64,000 nucleotides of DNA, from NCBI GenBank assembly GCA_035547835.1, contig DASZTW010000012.1, forward strand, positions 103,580 to 167,579, read 5' to 3'. The position numbers and the translations under genes were made by a program. Each line of letters starts with the position of its first letter. The stretch's first letter is position 1. This DNA comes from Acidimicrobiales bacterium. Its GTDB lineage: Bacteria; Actinomycetota; Acidimicrobiia; Acidimicrobiales; Iamiaceae. Of this stretch, positions 15,544-25,015 are shown in pieces. The notes under the pieces are model-generated. The model was not told where the DNA came from and did no database searches. It saw nothing but the letters and a program-made list of their open reading frames with translations.

Positions 15544-18102
15544 ATGATGGGAGCGATGACGGCGGCAAGGTCGGGGCCTGGGCGGCAGGGGAGGGCGGTC
15601 GGTCGCCTCCTCGTCGACCTGGTAGGCCAGCGCGACCACACTGAGATCGACCCGGCGATCCTCGATCTCGTCGCACGGTTGGTCGCCGATCGCCGGGTCG
15701 ACGAGTTGGCCGTGCTTTTCACGCCCGATCCCGGCGGCGTGCCGACCGGCTACTTGTTGCGGACCGGCGTGTCGGGCGGCTGGGAGCCACCGAGCGACGC
15801 GATGGTCGACGACCCGATCGAGGCGTGGGAAACCTTCCGGCGCAGCGGCGACGGTACCGAGTTCGTGGCCGTGTGCGACGACGTGGAGCGGCGCGTGGCG
15901 GTGCGCCAGGGCCAAGGCACGGTGCGGTTCCTCGACATCGACGCACTCGCCATCGACGGACCGCGCCGCACCGAGATGCTGGCGGCATGGAGCCGCTTCG
16001 GTGGCCTGGCCCCCGCACCGCGCCCGGCGGCGCGCGGCGAGGGGCACGGCGGGTCGGGTGTGCTCGCCGCCGACATGTCGATCCCCGACCCCGAGGAAGC
16101 GACGAGCGGCCCACCCTCTGACACGCCCGACGCGACCGCGTCGCGTGAAGCTGCGAGGTCCGAGGGGGTGCCGTCCGCGCCGGCACTGTCTGGGCCGACG
16201 CTGCCCGCGTCGGCCACGCCGCCGGCTGCGGCCGTGGTGGTCGGCCCGGCGGTGCCTGCGGAGACGGTCGCCGCCCCGGCCGCGCCCGGCACGACGGTGC
16301 CTGACGACGAGACGGCTGACTTCTACCGCGACCAGGACCACCGACCACCGCTGCGCGAGCGGCTGGGTCAGGTCGAGCGGTGGAAGGCCGCGTACTGGGG
16401 TTTGGCCCTGGTGACGGTGTTCTTCGTGTGGGTGTTCATCCGCTTCACGCTCGACGACTCGTTCATCACGTGGCGCTACGGCCAGACCCTGGTGCACAGC
16501 GGTCACTGGAACTGGAACCCCACCGGCCCCCGGGTCGAGGCATACACCAACACGTTGTACGCGGTGGTGTCGATCATCCCGGCCTTGTTGCGGATCCCGG
16601 TCGAGCTGTTCTTCAAGCTCGTGTCGCTCGGCATCTTGGCCGGGTACGTCGCGGGGGTGCGGCGTGCCGGGTTGCCTCGCCGCCAGGAGTTCCTCTTGTT
16701 GGCGGTGGCGCTGGCCAGCCCGGTGTTCTACTTGCAGCTGTTCGGCGGGCTCGAGACGGCGTCGTTCGCGTTGCTGATCGCGGTGGTGTTCTCGATGGTG
16801 TACCGCACGGGCGAGCTGACCGTGTGGGGCTACGTGGCTGCCGCCGCCCTGGCCTCGAGCCGCCCCGAAGGGATCGTGTTCGCCGGTGTGGCGATGGTGT
16901 GGGCGCTGCTCATCGACCGCACGCCGCGCCATGCGCGCGGCCTCGGATGGGTCTGTGGCGGGTGGGTGGTCTACTGGCTGTGGCGCTGGCAGCACTTCGG
17001 CTGGTTCTTCCCGAACCCGTTCTACGAGAAGTCCACCAACGGCGGCCCGGCTTCGCACAAGGCGGTCGACGCCCTGTCCTCGCTGTCGCCGGTGCTGGCG
17101 TTGGCCGCCATCGCCGGGCTCGTGGCGGTGCTGTTCGTGCGGCGCGCCGAGGGGCCGAAGCGGAGCCGCGCCGAACGGCTGCAGGACGCCACCCCGTTCG
17201 TGTTGGCGGTGGTCGCTGCGACGATCGTGCTGGGGCTGTACAAGAGCTCGAACCTCGCGATGGACCCCGCCCACCGCTTCTACTGGCAGCTGCTGTTCCC
17301 GGTGGTGGTCGTGGTGCTCAGCCGCCCACTCGCGATCGCCGCGTTCGGTGGCGACGCACGGACCGAGCGCTATGTCGGGCGCGACCTCGGCGGGCTGCTC
17401 GGTGTCGGCGTCGCCATGGCCGCAGTGGTGGCCTGGGAGCCGCTCGACCTCAAGACCGGGCTGGTACCGCTTGTCGCCGCGGTCGTGGTGCTGTGCGCGG
17501 TGCTGGCGCGGGTCGCGTGGCGCAACCCGCTCGCCGTCGGTGTCGCCGCGATCGCGCTGGCGGTCGGTGTGGGGTACATGGGTGCCAACGACGCGATCGG
17601 CTGGCTGGCCTACCGGTACCGCTTGCAGGACGCGCACGAGGCCTTCGGGCACGTGCTGCGCGACGCGCATTTCGAGGGCGGCGTGGCCACGTTCGACGCC
17701 GGCGTCCTGCCGTACTTGCTCGACAACCAAGTGGTCGACGTCGGTGGGTTGGCAGATGCCGACGTCGTCCACGGTGGCCTCACCCTCGACGACCTGCGCC
17801 GCGCGCACGTCGACCTCGTGATCCTCGGCTTCCACTCCTCGGCGCTGAGCCCCGACATCTTCGGCGGGCCGGGCGCCCCCACCGCGCGGCAGTACGCGGA
17901 CACGAACAAGTACTGGACGGCCGCCGGGGTGATGTTCCAACCGGGCTACTTCCTGAACTACTTGATGAGCCCGAAGCTGGCGCAGACCGGCCTGCCCGCC
18001 AAGATCCAACCCGTCACCGACGCGTCGGTGCGCGCCAACTCGCGCTCTGACACCGACATCGTGCTCGACAACCTGTGGGGCTTCCCGTTCCTGTCGTCGT
18101 GA
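15544..18102 (+). CDS. GT-C-type membrane glycosyltransferase (AftB-like core) with long soluble N-terminus
   Basis: About 852 residues. Residues 1-280 are soluble: a region of about 170 residues (DPAILDLVARLVADRR, a VRFLDIDALAIDG segment), then a low-complexity Pro/Ala/Ser linker. Membrane segments begin near residue 281 and continue in about ten helices to near 690. Right after the first helix comes TLDDSFITWRYGQTLV (Asp304-Asp305) and then GPRVEAYTNTLYA. This pairing is characteristic of GT-C polyprenyl-phosphate-dependent transferases such as arabinofuranosyltransferase AftB. A periplasmic C-terminal domain follows. The sugar and acceptor are unknown. The start is uncertain, since ATGs at 15544, 15547 and 15556 are all possible. 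Confidence 0.75.
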   Translation: MMGAMTAARSGPGRQGRAVGRLLVDLVGQRDHTEIDPAILDLVARLVADRRVDELAVLFTPDPGGVPTGYLLRTGVSGGWEPPSDAMVDDPIEAWETFRRSGDGTEFVAVCDDVERRVAVRQGQGTVRFLDIDALAIDGPRRTEMLAAWSRFGGLAPAPRPAARGEGHGGSGVLAADMSIPDPEEATSGPPSDTPDATASREAARSEGVPSAPALSGPTLPASATPPAAAVVVGPAVPAETVAAPAAPGTTVPDDETADFYRDQDHRPPLRERLGQVERWKAAYWGLALVTVFFVWVFIRFTLDDSFITWRYGQTLVHSGHWNWNPTGPRVEAYTNTLYAVVSIIPALLRIPVELFFKLVSLGILAGYVAGVRRAGLPRRQEFLLLAVALASPVFYLQLFGGLETASFALLIAVVFSMVYRTGELTVWGYVAAAALASSRPEGIVFAGVAMVWALLIDRTPRHARGLGWVCGGWVVYWLWRWQHFGWFFPNPFYEKSTNGGPASHKAVDALSSLSPVLALAAIAGLVAVLFVRRAEGPKRSRAERLQDATPFVLAVVAATIVLGLYKSSNLAMDPAHRFYWQLLFPVVVVVLSRPLAIAAFGGDARTERYVGRDLGGLLGVGVAMAAVVAWEPLDLKTGLVPLVAAVVVLCAVLARVAWRNPLAVGVAAIALAVGVGYMGANDAIGWLAYRYRLQDAHEAFGHVLRDAHFEGGVATFDAGVLPYLLDNQVVDVGGLADADVVHGGLTLDDLRRAHVDLVILGFHSSALSPDIFGGPGAPTARQYADTNKYWTAAGVMFQPGYFLNYLMSPKLAQTGLPAKIQPVTDASVRANSRSDTDIVLDNLWGFPFLSS

Positions 18103-18166
18103 CGGGACCGGCCCGCCGCGCGGCCGCACTACGGTCGGGCGAGCAGCGACTCATCAAGGGGATCAC

Positions 18167-19891
18167 ATGCTGGAGCACTTCCAGGCCGCGTGGGCGGAGC
18201 TGACCGCCGACGGCGCGCCGTTCGCGATGGTCGACACCACCGTCGACGGCGTGCCCATGCGCGTCTTCCCATCCGCGCCCAACGACATGAAGACGATCTG
18301 GGACATCAGCGCGAACTACGCCGATCGCGACTATCTGGTGTTCGAGGACGAGCGCCACACGTACGGCGAGGTCCGCGCCCAGGTCAACGCGCTGGCGCAC
18401 TGGTTGCGCACCGAGCACGGTGTGGGCCGAGGCGATCGGGTCGCCGTGTCGATGCGCAACTACCCCGAGTGGATCGTCACGTACTGGGCCACCGTCGCGC
18501 TCGGCGCCGCGCTCGTCGGCATGAACGCGTGGTGGACGGGCCCGGAGATGGAGTTCGGCCTGACCGATTCCGCGCCGAAGGCCCTGATCGTCGACGAAGA
18601 ACGCCTCGAGCGGGTGACGCCCCACCTCGACAAGTTGCGTGAAGCCGGGCCGCTGCCTGTGGTGCTCGTGCGCGCCGAGCCGCCTGCCGGCAACGACACG
18701 GTGCGGTGGGACGACCTCATGGCGGCCGACGGGGTCGACGAGCCGCCTGCGATCGAGATCGACAGCAACGACGACGCGTGCATCTTCTACACGTCGGGCA
18801 CCACGGGCTTCCCGAAAGGCGCGCAGCTGACCCACCGCGGCTCGGTGCACAACATCCTCCACCTGATGTTCTGGGCGGCGGTGTCGGCCCGGGCCGCCGA
18901 GCTCGAGGGCAAGTCCGACAACGTCGCGGCACCCGAGCAGCCCGGCGGTCAGCTGGTGTTCATGGCCCCCACGCCGCTGTTCCACGTCACGGCCTGCAAC
19001 TGCGTCCTGCACCCCGCCACGCTGGCCGGCGCGCGGGTGGTGCTCACGTACAAGTGGAACGCCGCCCGGGCGATCGAGCTCATCGAACGAGAGCGGGTCA
19101 CGAACTTCTCGGGCGTGCCAACCATGACCCGCGAGATGCTCGCCCACCCCGACTGGGCCAAGCGTGACACGTCGAGCTTGCGTGGTCTCGGCGGTGGTGG
19201 TGCACCGCTGCAAGCAGACCTGGTGGCCAAGATCGACAAGTCGGTGAAAGGCGCCGCGTCGACGGGCTACGGGCTCACCGAGACGCACGGCATCGTCACC
19301 GCCAGCAGCGGCGCGTTCTTCGTCGACAAGCCCGACTCGGCCGGGCCGGTCGTGCCCACGCTCGACGCCAAGCTCGTCGACGACGACGGCAGCGAACTGC
19401 CTGCCTCGCCGACCACCGTGGGGCAGCTGTGCGTGCGCGGCTCGGTGGTCATCAAGGGCTACCTCAACCAACCGGAGGCCACCGCCGACGCGATCCGCGA
19501 CGGCTGGTTCAACACCGGCGACGTGGCGCGCATCGACGAGGACGGCTTCGTGTTCATCGTCGACCGGGTGAAGGACATGGTCCTGCGCGGCGGCGAGAAC
19601 GTGTACTGCAGCGAAGTCGAGGCGGTGATCTACGAGCACGACGACGTGGCCGAAGTCGCGGTCTTCGGCGTGCCCGACGAACGGTTGGGGGAGGAGGTCG
19701 CGGCCGCCGTCTACCCGGTCGAGGGCGCCACGATCGACCCCGAGGAGCTGCAGGCCTTCGTCGGCGAGCGCTTGGCGAAGTTCAAGGTGCCCAGCCGCAT
19801 CTGGGTGCTCGACGAGCCCCTGCCGCGCAACGCCAACCAGAAGTTCCTCAAGCGGGAGCTCAAGGCCTCGCTGGTCGGCGACGACGGGTAG
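18167..19891 (+). CDS. Acyl-CoA ligase, class I adenylate-forming
   Basis: 574-residue CoA ligase preceded by AAGGGG. It has FYTSGTTGFPKGAQLTHRG near residue 205, the STGYGLTETHG turn, the GWFNTGDVARIDEDGF hinge, VDRVKDMVLRGGENVYCSEVE and the catalytic lysine in NQKFLKREL at the end. An N-terminal segment of about 50 residues (DTTVDGVPMRVF) before the fold is typical of several long FadD-type ligases. It likely activates a fatty or steroid side-chain acid. The next gene is convergent, so it is probably monocistronic, or co-transcribed with the glycosyltransferase 64 bp upstream. Confidence 0.88.
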   Translation: MLEHFQAAWAELTADGAPFAMVDTTVDGVPMRVFPSAPNDMKTIWDISANYADRDYLVFEDERHTYGEVRAQVNALAHWLRTEHGVGRGDRVAVSMRNYPEWIVTYWATVALGAALVGMNAWWTGPEMEFGLTDSAPKALIVDEERLERVTPHLDKLREAGPLPVVLVRAEPPAGNDTVRWDDLMAADGVDEPPAIEIDSNDDACIFYTSGTTGFPKGAQLTHRGSVHNILHLMFWAAVSARAAELEGKSDNVAAPEQPGGQLVFMAPTPLFHVTACNCVLHPATLAGARVVLTYKWNAARAIELIERERVTNFSGVPTMTREMLAHPDWAKRDTSSLRGLGGGGAPLQADLVAKIDKSVKGAASTGYGLTETHGIVTASSGAFFVDKPDSAGPVVPTLDAKLVDDDGSELPASPTTVGQLCVRGSVVIKGYLNQPEATADAIRDGWFNTGDVARIDEDGFVFIVDRVKDMVLRGGENVYCSEVEAVIYEHDDVAEVAVFGVPDERLGEEVAAAVYPVEGATIDPEELQAFVGERLAKFKVPSRIWVLDEPLPRNANQKFLKRELKASLVGDDG

Positions 19892-19910
19892 CGCCGAACC
19901 CGGCCCGACG

Positions 19911-21701
19911 TCAGCCGCCGCCTCCCGACCGGGCCCGGTTGAACTGGAACACGGGCGGCCCGCCCGTGACGATGCCGCCGTTGCGCCCGTTGGTGCCGTT
20001 CGACGACGACGTGGCGGAGTCGGGCAGCGGTTCGGACAAGTCGGCCAGTGCCACGCGGTCTCCGGCGCGGAGGCCCGACTTGATCTCGGTCCACGTCGAG
20101 TCCATCGCGCCCACGGTCACGGCTTTGCGCGTGCCCTTCCCTCCGCTGACCACGGTCACGAAGTGGCGCCCGACGAGCGTCTCGACGGCTGATGTCGGCA
20201 CCGCCAAGCCGTTTCGGCTCGCGGCCGTGACGATCGACGTGTTCGCCGTCGCGCCGTTGGTGAGGCCGTCGCTGTCGTCTTGCAGGCCGATCACCACCGG
20301 ATAGACCGTGTCGCCCGTGCTGGCGTTGGTGGTGCCGGCCACACCGATCGCCACGACTTGGCCGTGCAAGGCCGTCGCGTGGCCGTCGGGCGTGACCGAC
20401 GCATCCTGACCGACCTCGAGGTTGGGGAGGTCGGTGACCGCCACCGTGGTCGTGACCTCGTAGCCGCCTTCGCCTTTGATGACGATGTTCGTGCTGGTCG
20501 ACGCAGCGCTCACCGAGCTGCCGACCGTCACGTTGACGGCTTCGACGGTGCCGGCGATCGGGCTGACCACCGTGGCTTGCGCGACCGCCTGCTGGGCGAC
20601 GGCCACCTGGTCGCTCGCCGCGTCGACGGCTTTCTGGTAGGCCACGAGGTCAGAGGCCGAAGGGGCGGTCGAGCCACCACTGCCGCCCGAGCCCTTCGTC
20701 GCCGACCCGTTCGAGCCGGTCGCGCCCGAGCCCGACGCGCCGGATCCCTGCGACCGGTCGGTGCCGGTCGCGCCGCCCGTCGAGGGCGTGCTCGACGGCG
20801 TCGACGAGCCCGAGCTCGATCCCTTCGCGGCCTGCTCGAGCAGCGAGCTGAGGTGGTCGACCGCCTTCTGGAGCGCGCCCTGGTCCTTCGACACCGTGGC
20901 CTGCGCGTCGATCACGCTCTGCAGCGCCTGCTGGCAGGCGGTGATGTCGCTGGTCGACGGCGAGCTGCTCGAGCTCACCGCTGCGCAGACGTTCGACGAG
21001 TTGGTGATGGCGGCCTGGGCGGCGGCGAGGTCCTGGTCGACCTGCTGTTGGGCGGCGAGCACGGCTTGTTGGGCGTCGGAGATGTCGGCACTGCTGGGCG
21101 CGCTGCTCGTCGAGCTCGTGGGCGACCCGCTGCCCGAGCCGCCGTTCGGGCTGGTCCCGCCGCTGGTCCCGCCGCCGGGGCCGGCGGTGTACGCGGCCGA
21201 GTCGAACGGCACGGCAGCACCGGTGGCCGACGTGGTCACCGCGCCACTTCCGCCGCTGCCCGACCTGCCGCTGCCGCTGAGGCCGGGGTTCTGGCCGTCC
21301 AAAGCCTCCTGCAGCGCGAGCTGGGCCTGCGCGAGCGCGGCCTGCTTGTCCGACAACGACGCTTGCAGCGCGCTGGCGTCGAGGGCGGCCAGGACTTGGC
21401 CGGTCGTCACTGTGTCGCCGACGCTGACGTCGACCGACTTCACGGTGCCGCTCACCGGGAAGGCGACGGTGGCCTGGCGAACCGGCTGCACGACCGCCAC
21501 GGCGTCGATCGTCTGTTGCACGGGATGACGGCCGACGGTCGCCGTGCGGTACGACGCGGAGCCGGAGTCGGACCCACTGGCGGCCACGACCGAGCCGGCG
21601 ATGACCGCGCCCACGGCGACCAGCGCTGCGCCGGCCACCACCAGGCGGCGCTTCTTGCGCTGCGGCCGGCGACTCGAGGGGAACGGGTTGGCATCGGTCA
21701 T
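19911..21701 (-). CDS. HlyD/MacA-like efflux adaptor (second adaptor of operon)
   Basis: 596-residue membrane-anchored extracytoplasmic adaptor. A single transmembrane anchor is at about residues 21-45. A biotinyl-lipoyl-like half (TVAFPVSGTVKSVDVSVGD) and its partner half (VVSPIAGTVEAVNVTVG) flank a long hairpin region with Gln/Ala coiled-coil stretches interrupted by Gly/Ser-rich inserts. Beta-barrel and membrane-proximal domains follow. I chose the ATG at 21701, one base after the permease stop, rather than a longer frame. It is the last gene of a five-gene ABC operon. The C-terminus ends in GGPPVFQFNRARSGGGG, a tail echoed in two operon partners. Confidence 0.85.
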   Translation of the reverse strand: MTDANPFPSSRRPQRKKRRLVVAGAALVAVGAVIAGSVVAASGSDSGSASYRTATVGRHPVQQTIDAVAVVQPVRQATVAFPVSGTVKSVDVSVGDTVTTGQVLAALDASALQASLSDKQAALAQAQLALQEALDGQNPGLSGSGRSGSGGSGAVTTSATGAAVPFDSAAYTAGPGGGTSGGTSPNGGSGSGSPTSSTSSAPSSADISDAQQAVLAAQQQVDQDLAAAQAAITNSSNVCAAVSSSSSPSTSDITACQQALQSVIDAQATVSKDQGALQKAVDHLSSLLEQAAKGSSSGSSTPSSTPSTGGATGTDRSQGSGASGSGATGSNGSATKGSGGSGGSTAPSASDLVAYQKAVDAASDQVAVAQQAVAQATVVSPIAGTVEAVNVTVGSSVSAASTSTNIVIKGEGGYEVTTTVAVTDLPNLEVGQDASVTPDGHATALHGQVVAIGVAGTTNASTGDTVYPVVIGLQDDSDGLTNGATANTSIVTAASRNGLAVPTSAVETLVGRHFVTVVSGGKGTRKAVTVGAMDSTWTEIKSGLRAGDRVALADLSEPLPDSATSSSNGTNGRNGGIVTGGPPVFQFNRARSGGGG

Positions 21702-21702
21702 G

Positions 21703-22938
21703 TCACTCGCTCCGGAGGGCGTCGATGGGCGCGAGCCGTGCGGCACGCGAGGCGGGGTAGACGCCGAACACCAGCCCGACGACGACCGACACCGCGATGG
21801 CGAGCAGCGCGACCGTTGCCGACAAGTCGATGCGCGAGCTGCTGACGTGCGGGAGGATCAGCGCGCCGGCGATGCCGACGAGGACACCGAGCAACCCGCC
21901 GGCCAGGCCGAGCACCGATGCCTCCACCAGGAACTGACGGCGCACGTCGCGCTGCTGGGCGCCGAGGGCCTTGCGCAGCCCGATCTCGCGCACACGCTCG
22001 GTGACCGACACCAACATGATGTTCATCACGCCGATGCCGCCGACCAGCAGCGCGATCACGGCGATCCCACCGAGCATCACGGTGAGCGTCGAGTTGACCG
22101 ACGTGGCGGCCTGCAGGATCGACTGCTGTGTGGCGATCGAGAAGTCGGCCTGCGTCGGCACCGTGATGTGGTGCAGGTTGAGCAGCGTCGCGTTGGCCTC
22201 CTGATAAGCAGCCGACAACGCGCCCGCTGAAGTGGCCTTCACGTAGATCGAGCTGACCGAGTTTCGCGAGGTGCCGCCCACGAGCCGTTGCTGGTACGTC
22301 GACATCGGCACGATCGCGATGTCGTTGTTCGACGTGTCGTCGGAGCTGCTCAGCGACTGGAGCACGCCGACGACCTGGAGCTCGGTGCCGTCGTACGTCA
22401 CGGTCTCGCCGACGGGATCCCGGCCGCCGAAGAGCTCCGAGGCGGTGTCGGGCCCGAGCACGACCACTGACGCGCCCGACGACTCGTCCTTGTCGGTCAG
22501 GAACCGTCCCGAGGTGACCTTGCGTGAGCGGACGGTCTGCCACGCGGGAGTGGTGCCGGTGAGGCGGGTGGTCCAGTTGGTGGAGCCCTGCATGAGGCTG
22601 GCCCCAGTGGAGGCCACCGGCGCGACTGCGGCGATGTCGGGGGCCACCGCTTTGTCGGAGATGGCGGCCGCGTCCTCCGCAGTCAGCGTCGTGGCCGATC
22701 CGAGTCCTCCCCGCACGCCGGAGCTCGAGTTCGTGTTGCTGCCGGGCGACACCACGAGGACGTTCGTGCCGAGCTCGTTGATCTGGTCGCGGACTTTCGA
22801 CTTCGCGCCTTGCCCCAGGCCGACCGTCAGGATCACCGCGGCGATGCCGATCAGGATCCCGAGCATCGTCAGCGTGGAGCGCAAGCGGTGGGTCCGCACC
22901 GCTTCGTTGGCGGTGCGGATGGTGTCGGGCCACCTCAT
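21703..22938 (-). CDS. MacB-like ABC transporter permease
   Basis: 411-residue permease of the MacB/FtsX type: one N-terminal transmembrane helix ([18 protein letters not shown]), a large extracytoplasmic MacB_PCD domain, and three C-terminal helices from about residue 285 ([19 protein letters not shown], the [12 protein letters not shown] coupling loop, and [20 protein letters not shown]). Such transporters transmit ATPase motion to extracytoplasmic partners rather than forming a classical pore. The start overlaps the ATPase stop by 4 bp (ATGA), so the stoichiometry is translationally coupled. Substrates in this family include macrolides, peptides and lipoproteins; none can be assigned here. 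Confidence 0.92.
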   Translation of the reverse strand: MRWPDTIRTANEAVRTHRLRSTLTMLGILIGIAAVILTVGLGQGAKSKVRDQINELGTNVLVVSPGSNTNSSSGVRGGLGSATTLTAEDAAAISDKAVAPDIAAVAPVASTGASLMQGSTNWTTRLTGTTPAWQTVRSRKVTSGRFLTDKDESSGASVVVLGPDTASELFGGRDPVGETVTYDGTELQVVGVLQSLSSSDDTSNNDIAIVPMSTYQQRLVGGTSRNSVSSIYVKATSAGALSAAYQEANATLLNLHHITVPTQADFSIATQQSILQAATSVNSTLTVMLGGIAVIALLVGGIGVMNIMLVSVTERVREIGLRKALGAQQRDVRRQFLVEASVLGLAGGLLGVLVGIAGALILPHVSSSRIDLSATVALLAIAVSVVVGLVFGVYPASRAARLAPIDALRSE

Positions 22939-23651
22939 GGCGCGCCGACCGCCTCGGCGTCGACCACTCGGCCGTCGCTCATGCGGATCGTGCGGCCGGC
23001 GCGGTCTGCGACGTCGTGCTCGTGCGTGATCAACACGATCGTGCGCCCTGACTGGTGCAGGTCGACCATCAAGTCGAGGACTTCACGTGTGGACGTGGAG
23101 TCGAGGTTGCCGGTCGGCTCGTCGGCGAGGATCAGCGCCGGCTCCGTCACGAGCGCCCGCGCCACCGCGACGCGCTGCTGCTGGCCGCCGGACAGCTCTC
23201 CCGGCTTGTGGTGCGCCCGGTCGGCGAGGCCGACGCTGGCGAGCGCGTCGATCGCCCGCTCCCGGCGCTCGGCAGGATCGAGGCCGGCGTACACGAGCGG
23301 GAGCTCGACGTTGCGTTGGGCCGTCAAGTACGAGAGCAAGTTGAACTGCTGGAACACGAACCCGATGTGCGTGTTGCGGACTTCGGCCAGCTGGTCGTCG
23401 TCGAGTTGCTGCACGTCGTGGCCTTCGAGGCGGTAGACCCCCGAGGTCGGCACGTCGAGCCCACCGAGGATGTGCATCAACGTCGACTTGCCCGACCCCG
23501 ACGGGCCCACGATCGCGGCCAGCTCGTTGCGCTCTATCCGTAGCGACACGTCGCGCACCGCAGCCACCTCGAGCGTCCCGGCCCCATACACCTTGGTCAC
23601 GTCGATCAACTCGATGACGGGAGGTGACCCGTCGGCGATCATCTCCGCCAT
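22935..23651 (-). CDS. MacB/LolD-type ABC ATPase
   Basis: 238-residue ABC ATPase with Walker [11 protein letters not shown]-loop [10 protein letters not shown], signature [10 protein letters not shown], Walker [10 protein letters not shown] followed by NLDSTST, and the H-loop VLITHEHD. It belongs to the LolD/MacB-type group that energises MacB-like permeases. The start codon overlaps the upstream adaptor's stop by one base (TGATG), and its stop overlaps the permease start by 4 bp, so the operon is tightly coupled. Residue content is complete, and an active ATPase is expected. Confidence 0.95.
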   Translation of the reverse strand: MAEMIADGSPPVIELIDVTKVYGAGTLEVAAVRDVSLRIERNELAAIVGPSGSGKSTLMHILGGLDVPTSGVYRLEGHDVQQLDDDQLAEVRNTHIGFVFQQFNLLSYLTAQRNVELPLVYAGLDPAERRERAIDALASVGLADRAHHKPGELSGGQQQRVAVARALVTEPALILADEPTGNLDSTSTREVLDLMVDLHQSGRTIVLITHEHDVADRAGRTIRMSDGRVVDAEAVGAP

Positions 23652-25015
23652 CAGTTGCCCCCGGCCGTGGTGAAGTTGGCGGGGCCGCCGTTCGACCTGG
23701 TCGGCACCGCGCCAGCCGTCCGGCCCGTGACGACGACTTCCTCGCCCGCTTGGAGGCCCGACGTGATCTGGATCATGCCGCCCGACGTGATGCCCGTCTG
23801 CACGGTGCGCGTCGAGCGCTTGCCGTTGTCGTCGACGGTGACCGTGCTCGAGCCGCTCGACGAGAACGACACGGCCGTCACCGGAACTTGGACGGCGTTG
23901 GGGATCGACTTGTACACGATGCTCACCGAGGCGGTGGCGCCGGGGTTGTACTCACCCGAGGTGGTCGAGAACTCGACCACGACGGGATAGGACGACACGC
24001 CGGACGTGGCGCTGGCCACTCGACCGACCGACGTCACCTTCCCTTGCACTGCGGCGACCTGCGACAGGCTCGACGCACCGGATCCCGCGCTGCCGGTCCC
24101 CGAGCTGCCCGAACCGGACGAGCCCGAGCCGCTCTGGCGCGATGCGCCTTGGCTCTGCGGCGACTGCCCGCCGCCGAACGCGGCCCCACCAGCGTCGAAG
24201 AACCGTCGCGCGAAGCCGCCGGCGCCCCCGCCCGCCGTTCCGGTGGTGAGGCTGACGTTGGCTGTCTGGCCGACGGCCAGGTTCTTGACGTCGAGGTCGC
24301 TGATGGCGAGCTGCACCGAGTACTTGCCGGTGCTGATGACCTGGATCTGAGCGGTGGACGAGCCGGTCGACGAATCGCCGCCGTTGCCGCCCGTGCCGCC
24401 GGAACCGCTCGGGACGCTGGCGTTGCCTCCCGATCCGCTGCCGCTGCCGGTCTGGCCGGTGCCGCCCCCGCCCGACGAGCCCAACTGCTCGCCGACCGTC
24501 AGGTTCACGGCCGAGACCGTGCCGTCGAAAGTGGCGACCAGCTGCGCGCCGGCGAGGTTCTGCTGCGCGGTGGTGAGCGCATCCTGCGCGGACTGGACCT
24601 TGGCGCTGTCGGCCGACAGCTGAGCGGACGACGCGCCCGAGGACTCGTCGTCCGACAGCTGGGCTTGCGCTTGCGCGAGCGTCGACTCGGCGGTCGACAC
24701 CGACGCTTGGAGCTGCGACGAGTCGATGGTGGCAAGGACCTGCCCAGCCTTCACCTTGTCGCCGGCAGCGACGTTGACCGCGGTCACCTTGCCCGACGAT
24801 GAGAAGCTCAGGTCGTCGGTGTCGGCGGCGGCGATCGTGCCTGTGGCGGTGACGGTCTGGCTCATCGTGCCGCTGGTGGCCGCGACGAGTTGCGAGGTGG
24901 ACGTGGTCGAGGTGTTGGACCCGCCAGTGGTCGAGCGGACCACGAGCCAACTCGCCAGCGCCAGGATCGCAACCGTGGGCATCACGACCCACGGTTGGAG
25001 CAGCCGGCGCCTCAT
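23651..25015 (-). CDS. HlyD/MacA-like efflux adaptor (first adaptor of operon)
   Basis: 454-residue adaptor with an N-terminal membrane anchor (WVVMPTVAILALASWLVV). A lipoyl-like half (LSFSSSGKVTAVNVAAGD), a short alpha hairpin rich in Gln/Ala/Ser, and the partner half (LVATFDGTVSAVNLTVGEQLG) follow. The beta-barrel region contains Gly/Ser-rich insertions. It is smaller than the second adaptor at the other end of the operon and differs in the hairpin, so the two may form a mixed assembly or serve different steps. The C-terminus ends GGPANFTTAGGN. Overlaps of 1 and 4 bp with its neighbours indicate one transcript. Confidence 0.87.
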   Translation of the reverse strand: MRRRLLQPWVVMPTVAILALASWLVVRSTTGGSNTSTTSTSQLVAATSGTMSQTVTATGTIAAADTDDLSFSSSGKVTAVNVAAGDKVKAGQVLATIDSSQLQASVSTAESTLAQAQAQLSDDESSGASSAQLSADSAKVQSAQDALTTAQQNLAGAQLVATFDGTVSAVNLTVGEQLGSSGGGGTGQTGSGSGSGGNASVPSGSGGTGGNGGDSSTGSSTAQIQVISTGKYSVQLAISDLDVKNLAVGQTANVSLTTGTAGGGAGGFARRFFDAGGAAFGGGQSPQSQGASRQSGSGSSGSGSSGTGSAGSGASSLSQVAAVQGKVTSVGRVASATSGVSSYPVVVEFSTTSGEYNPGATASVSIVYKSIPNAVQVPVTAVSFSSSGSSTVTVDDNGKRSTRTVQTGITSGGMIQITSGLQAGEEVVVTGRTAGAVPTRSNGGPANFTTAGGN

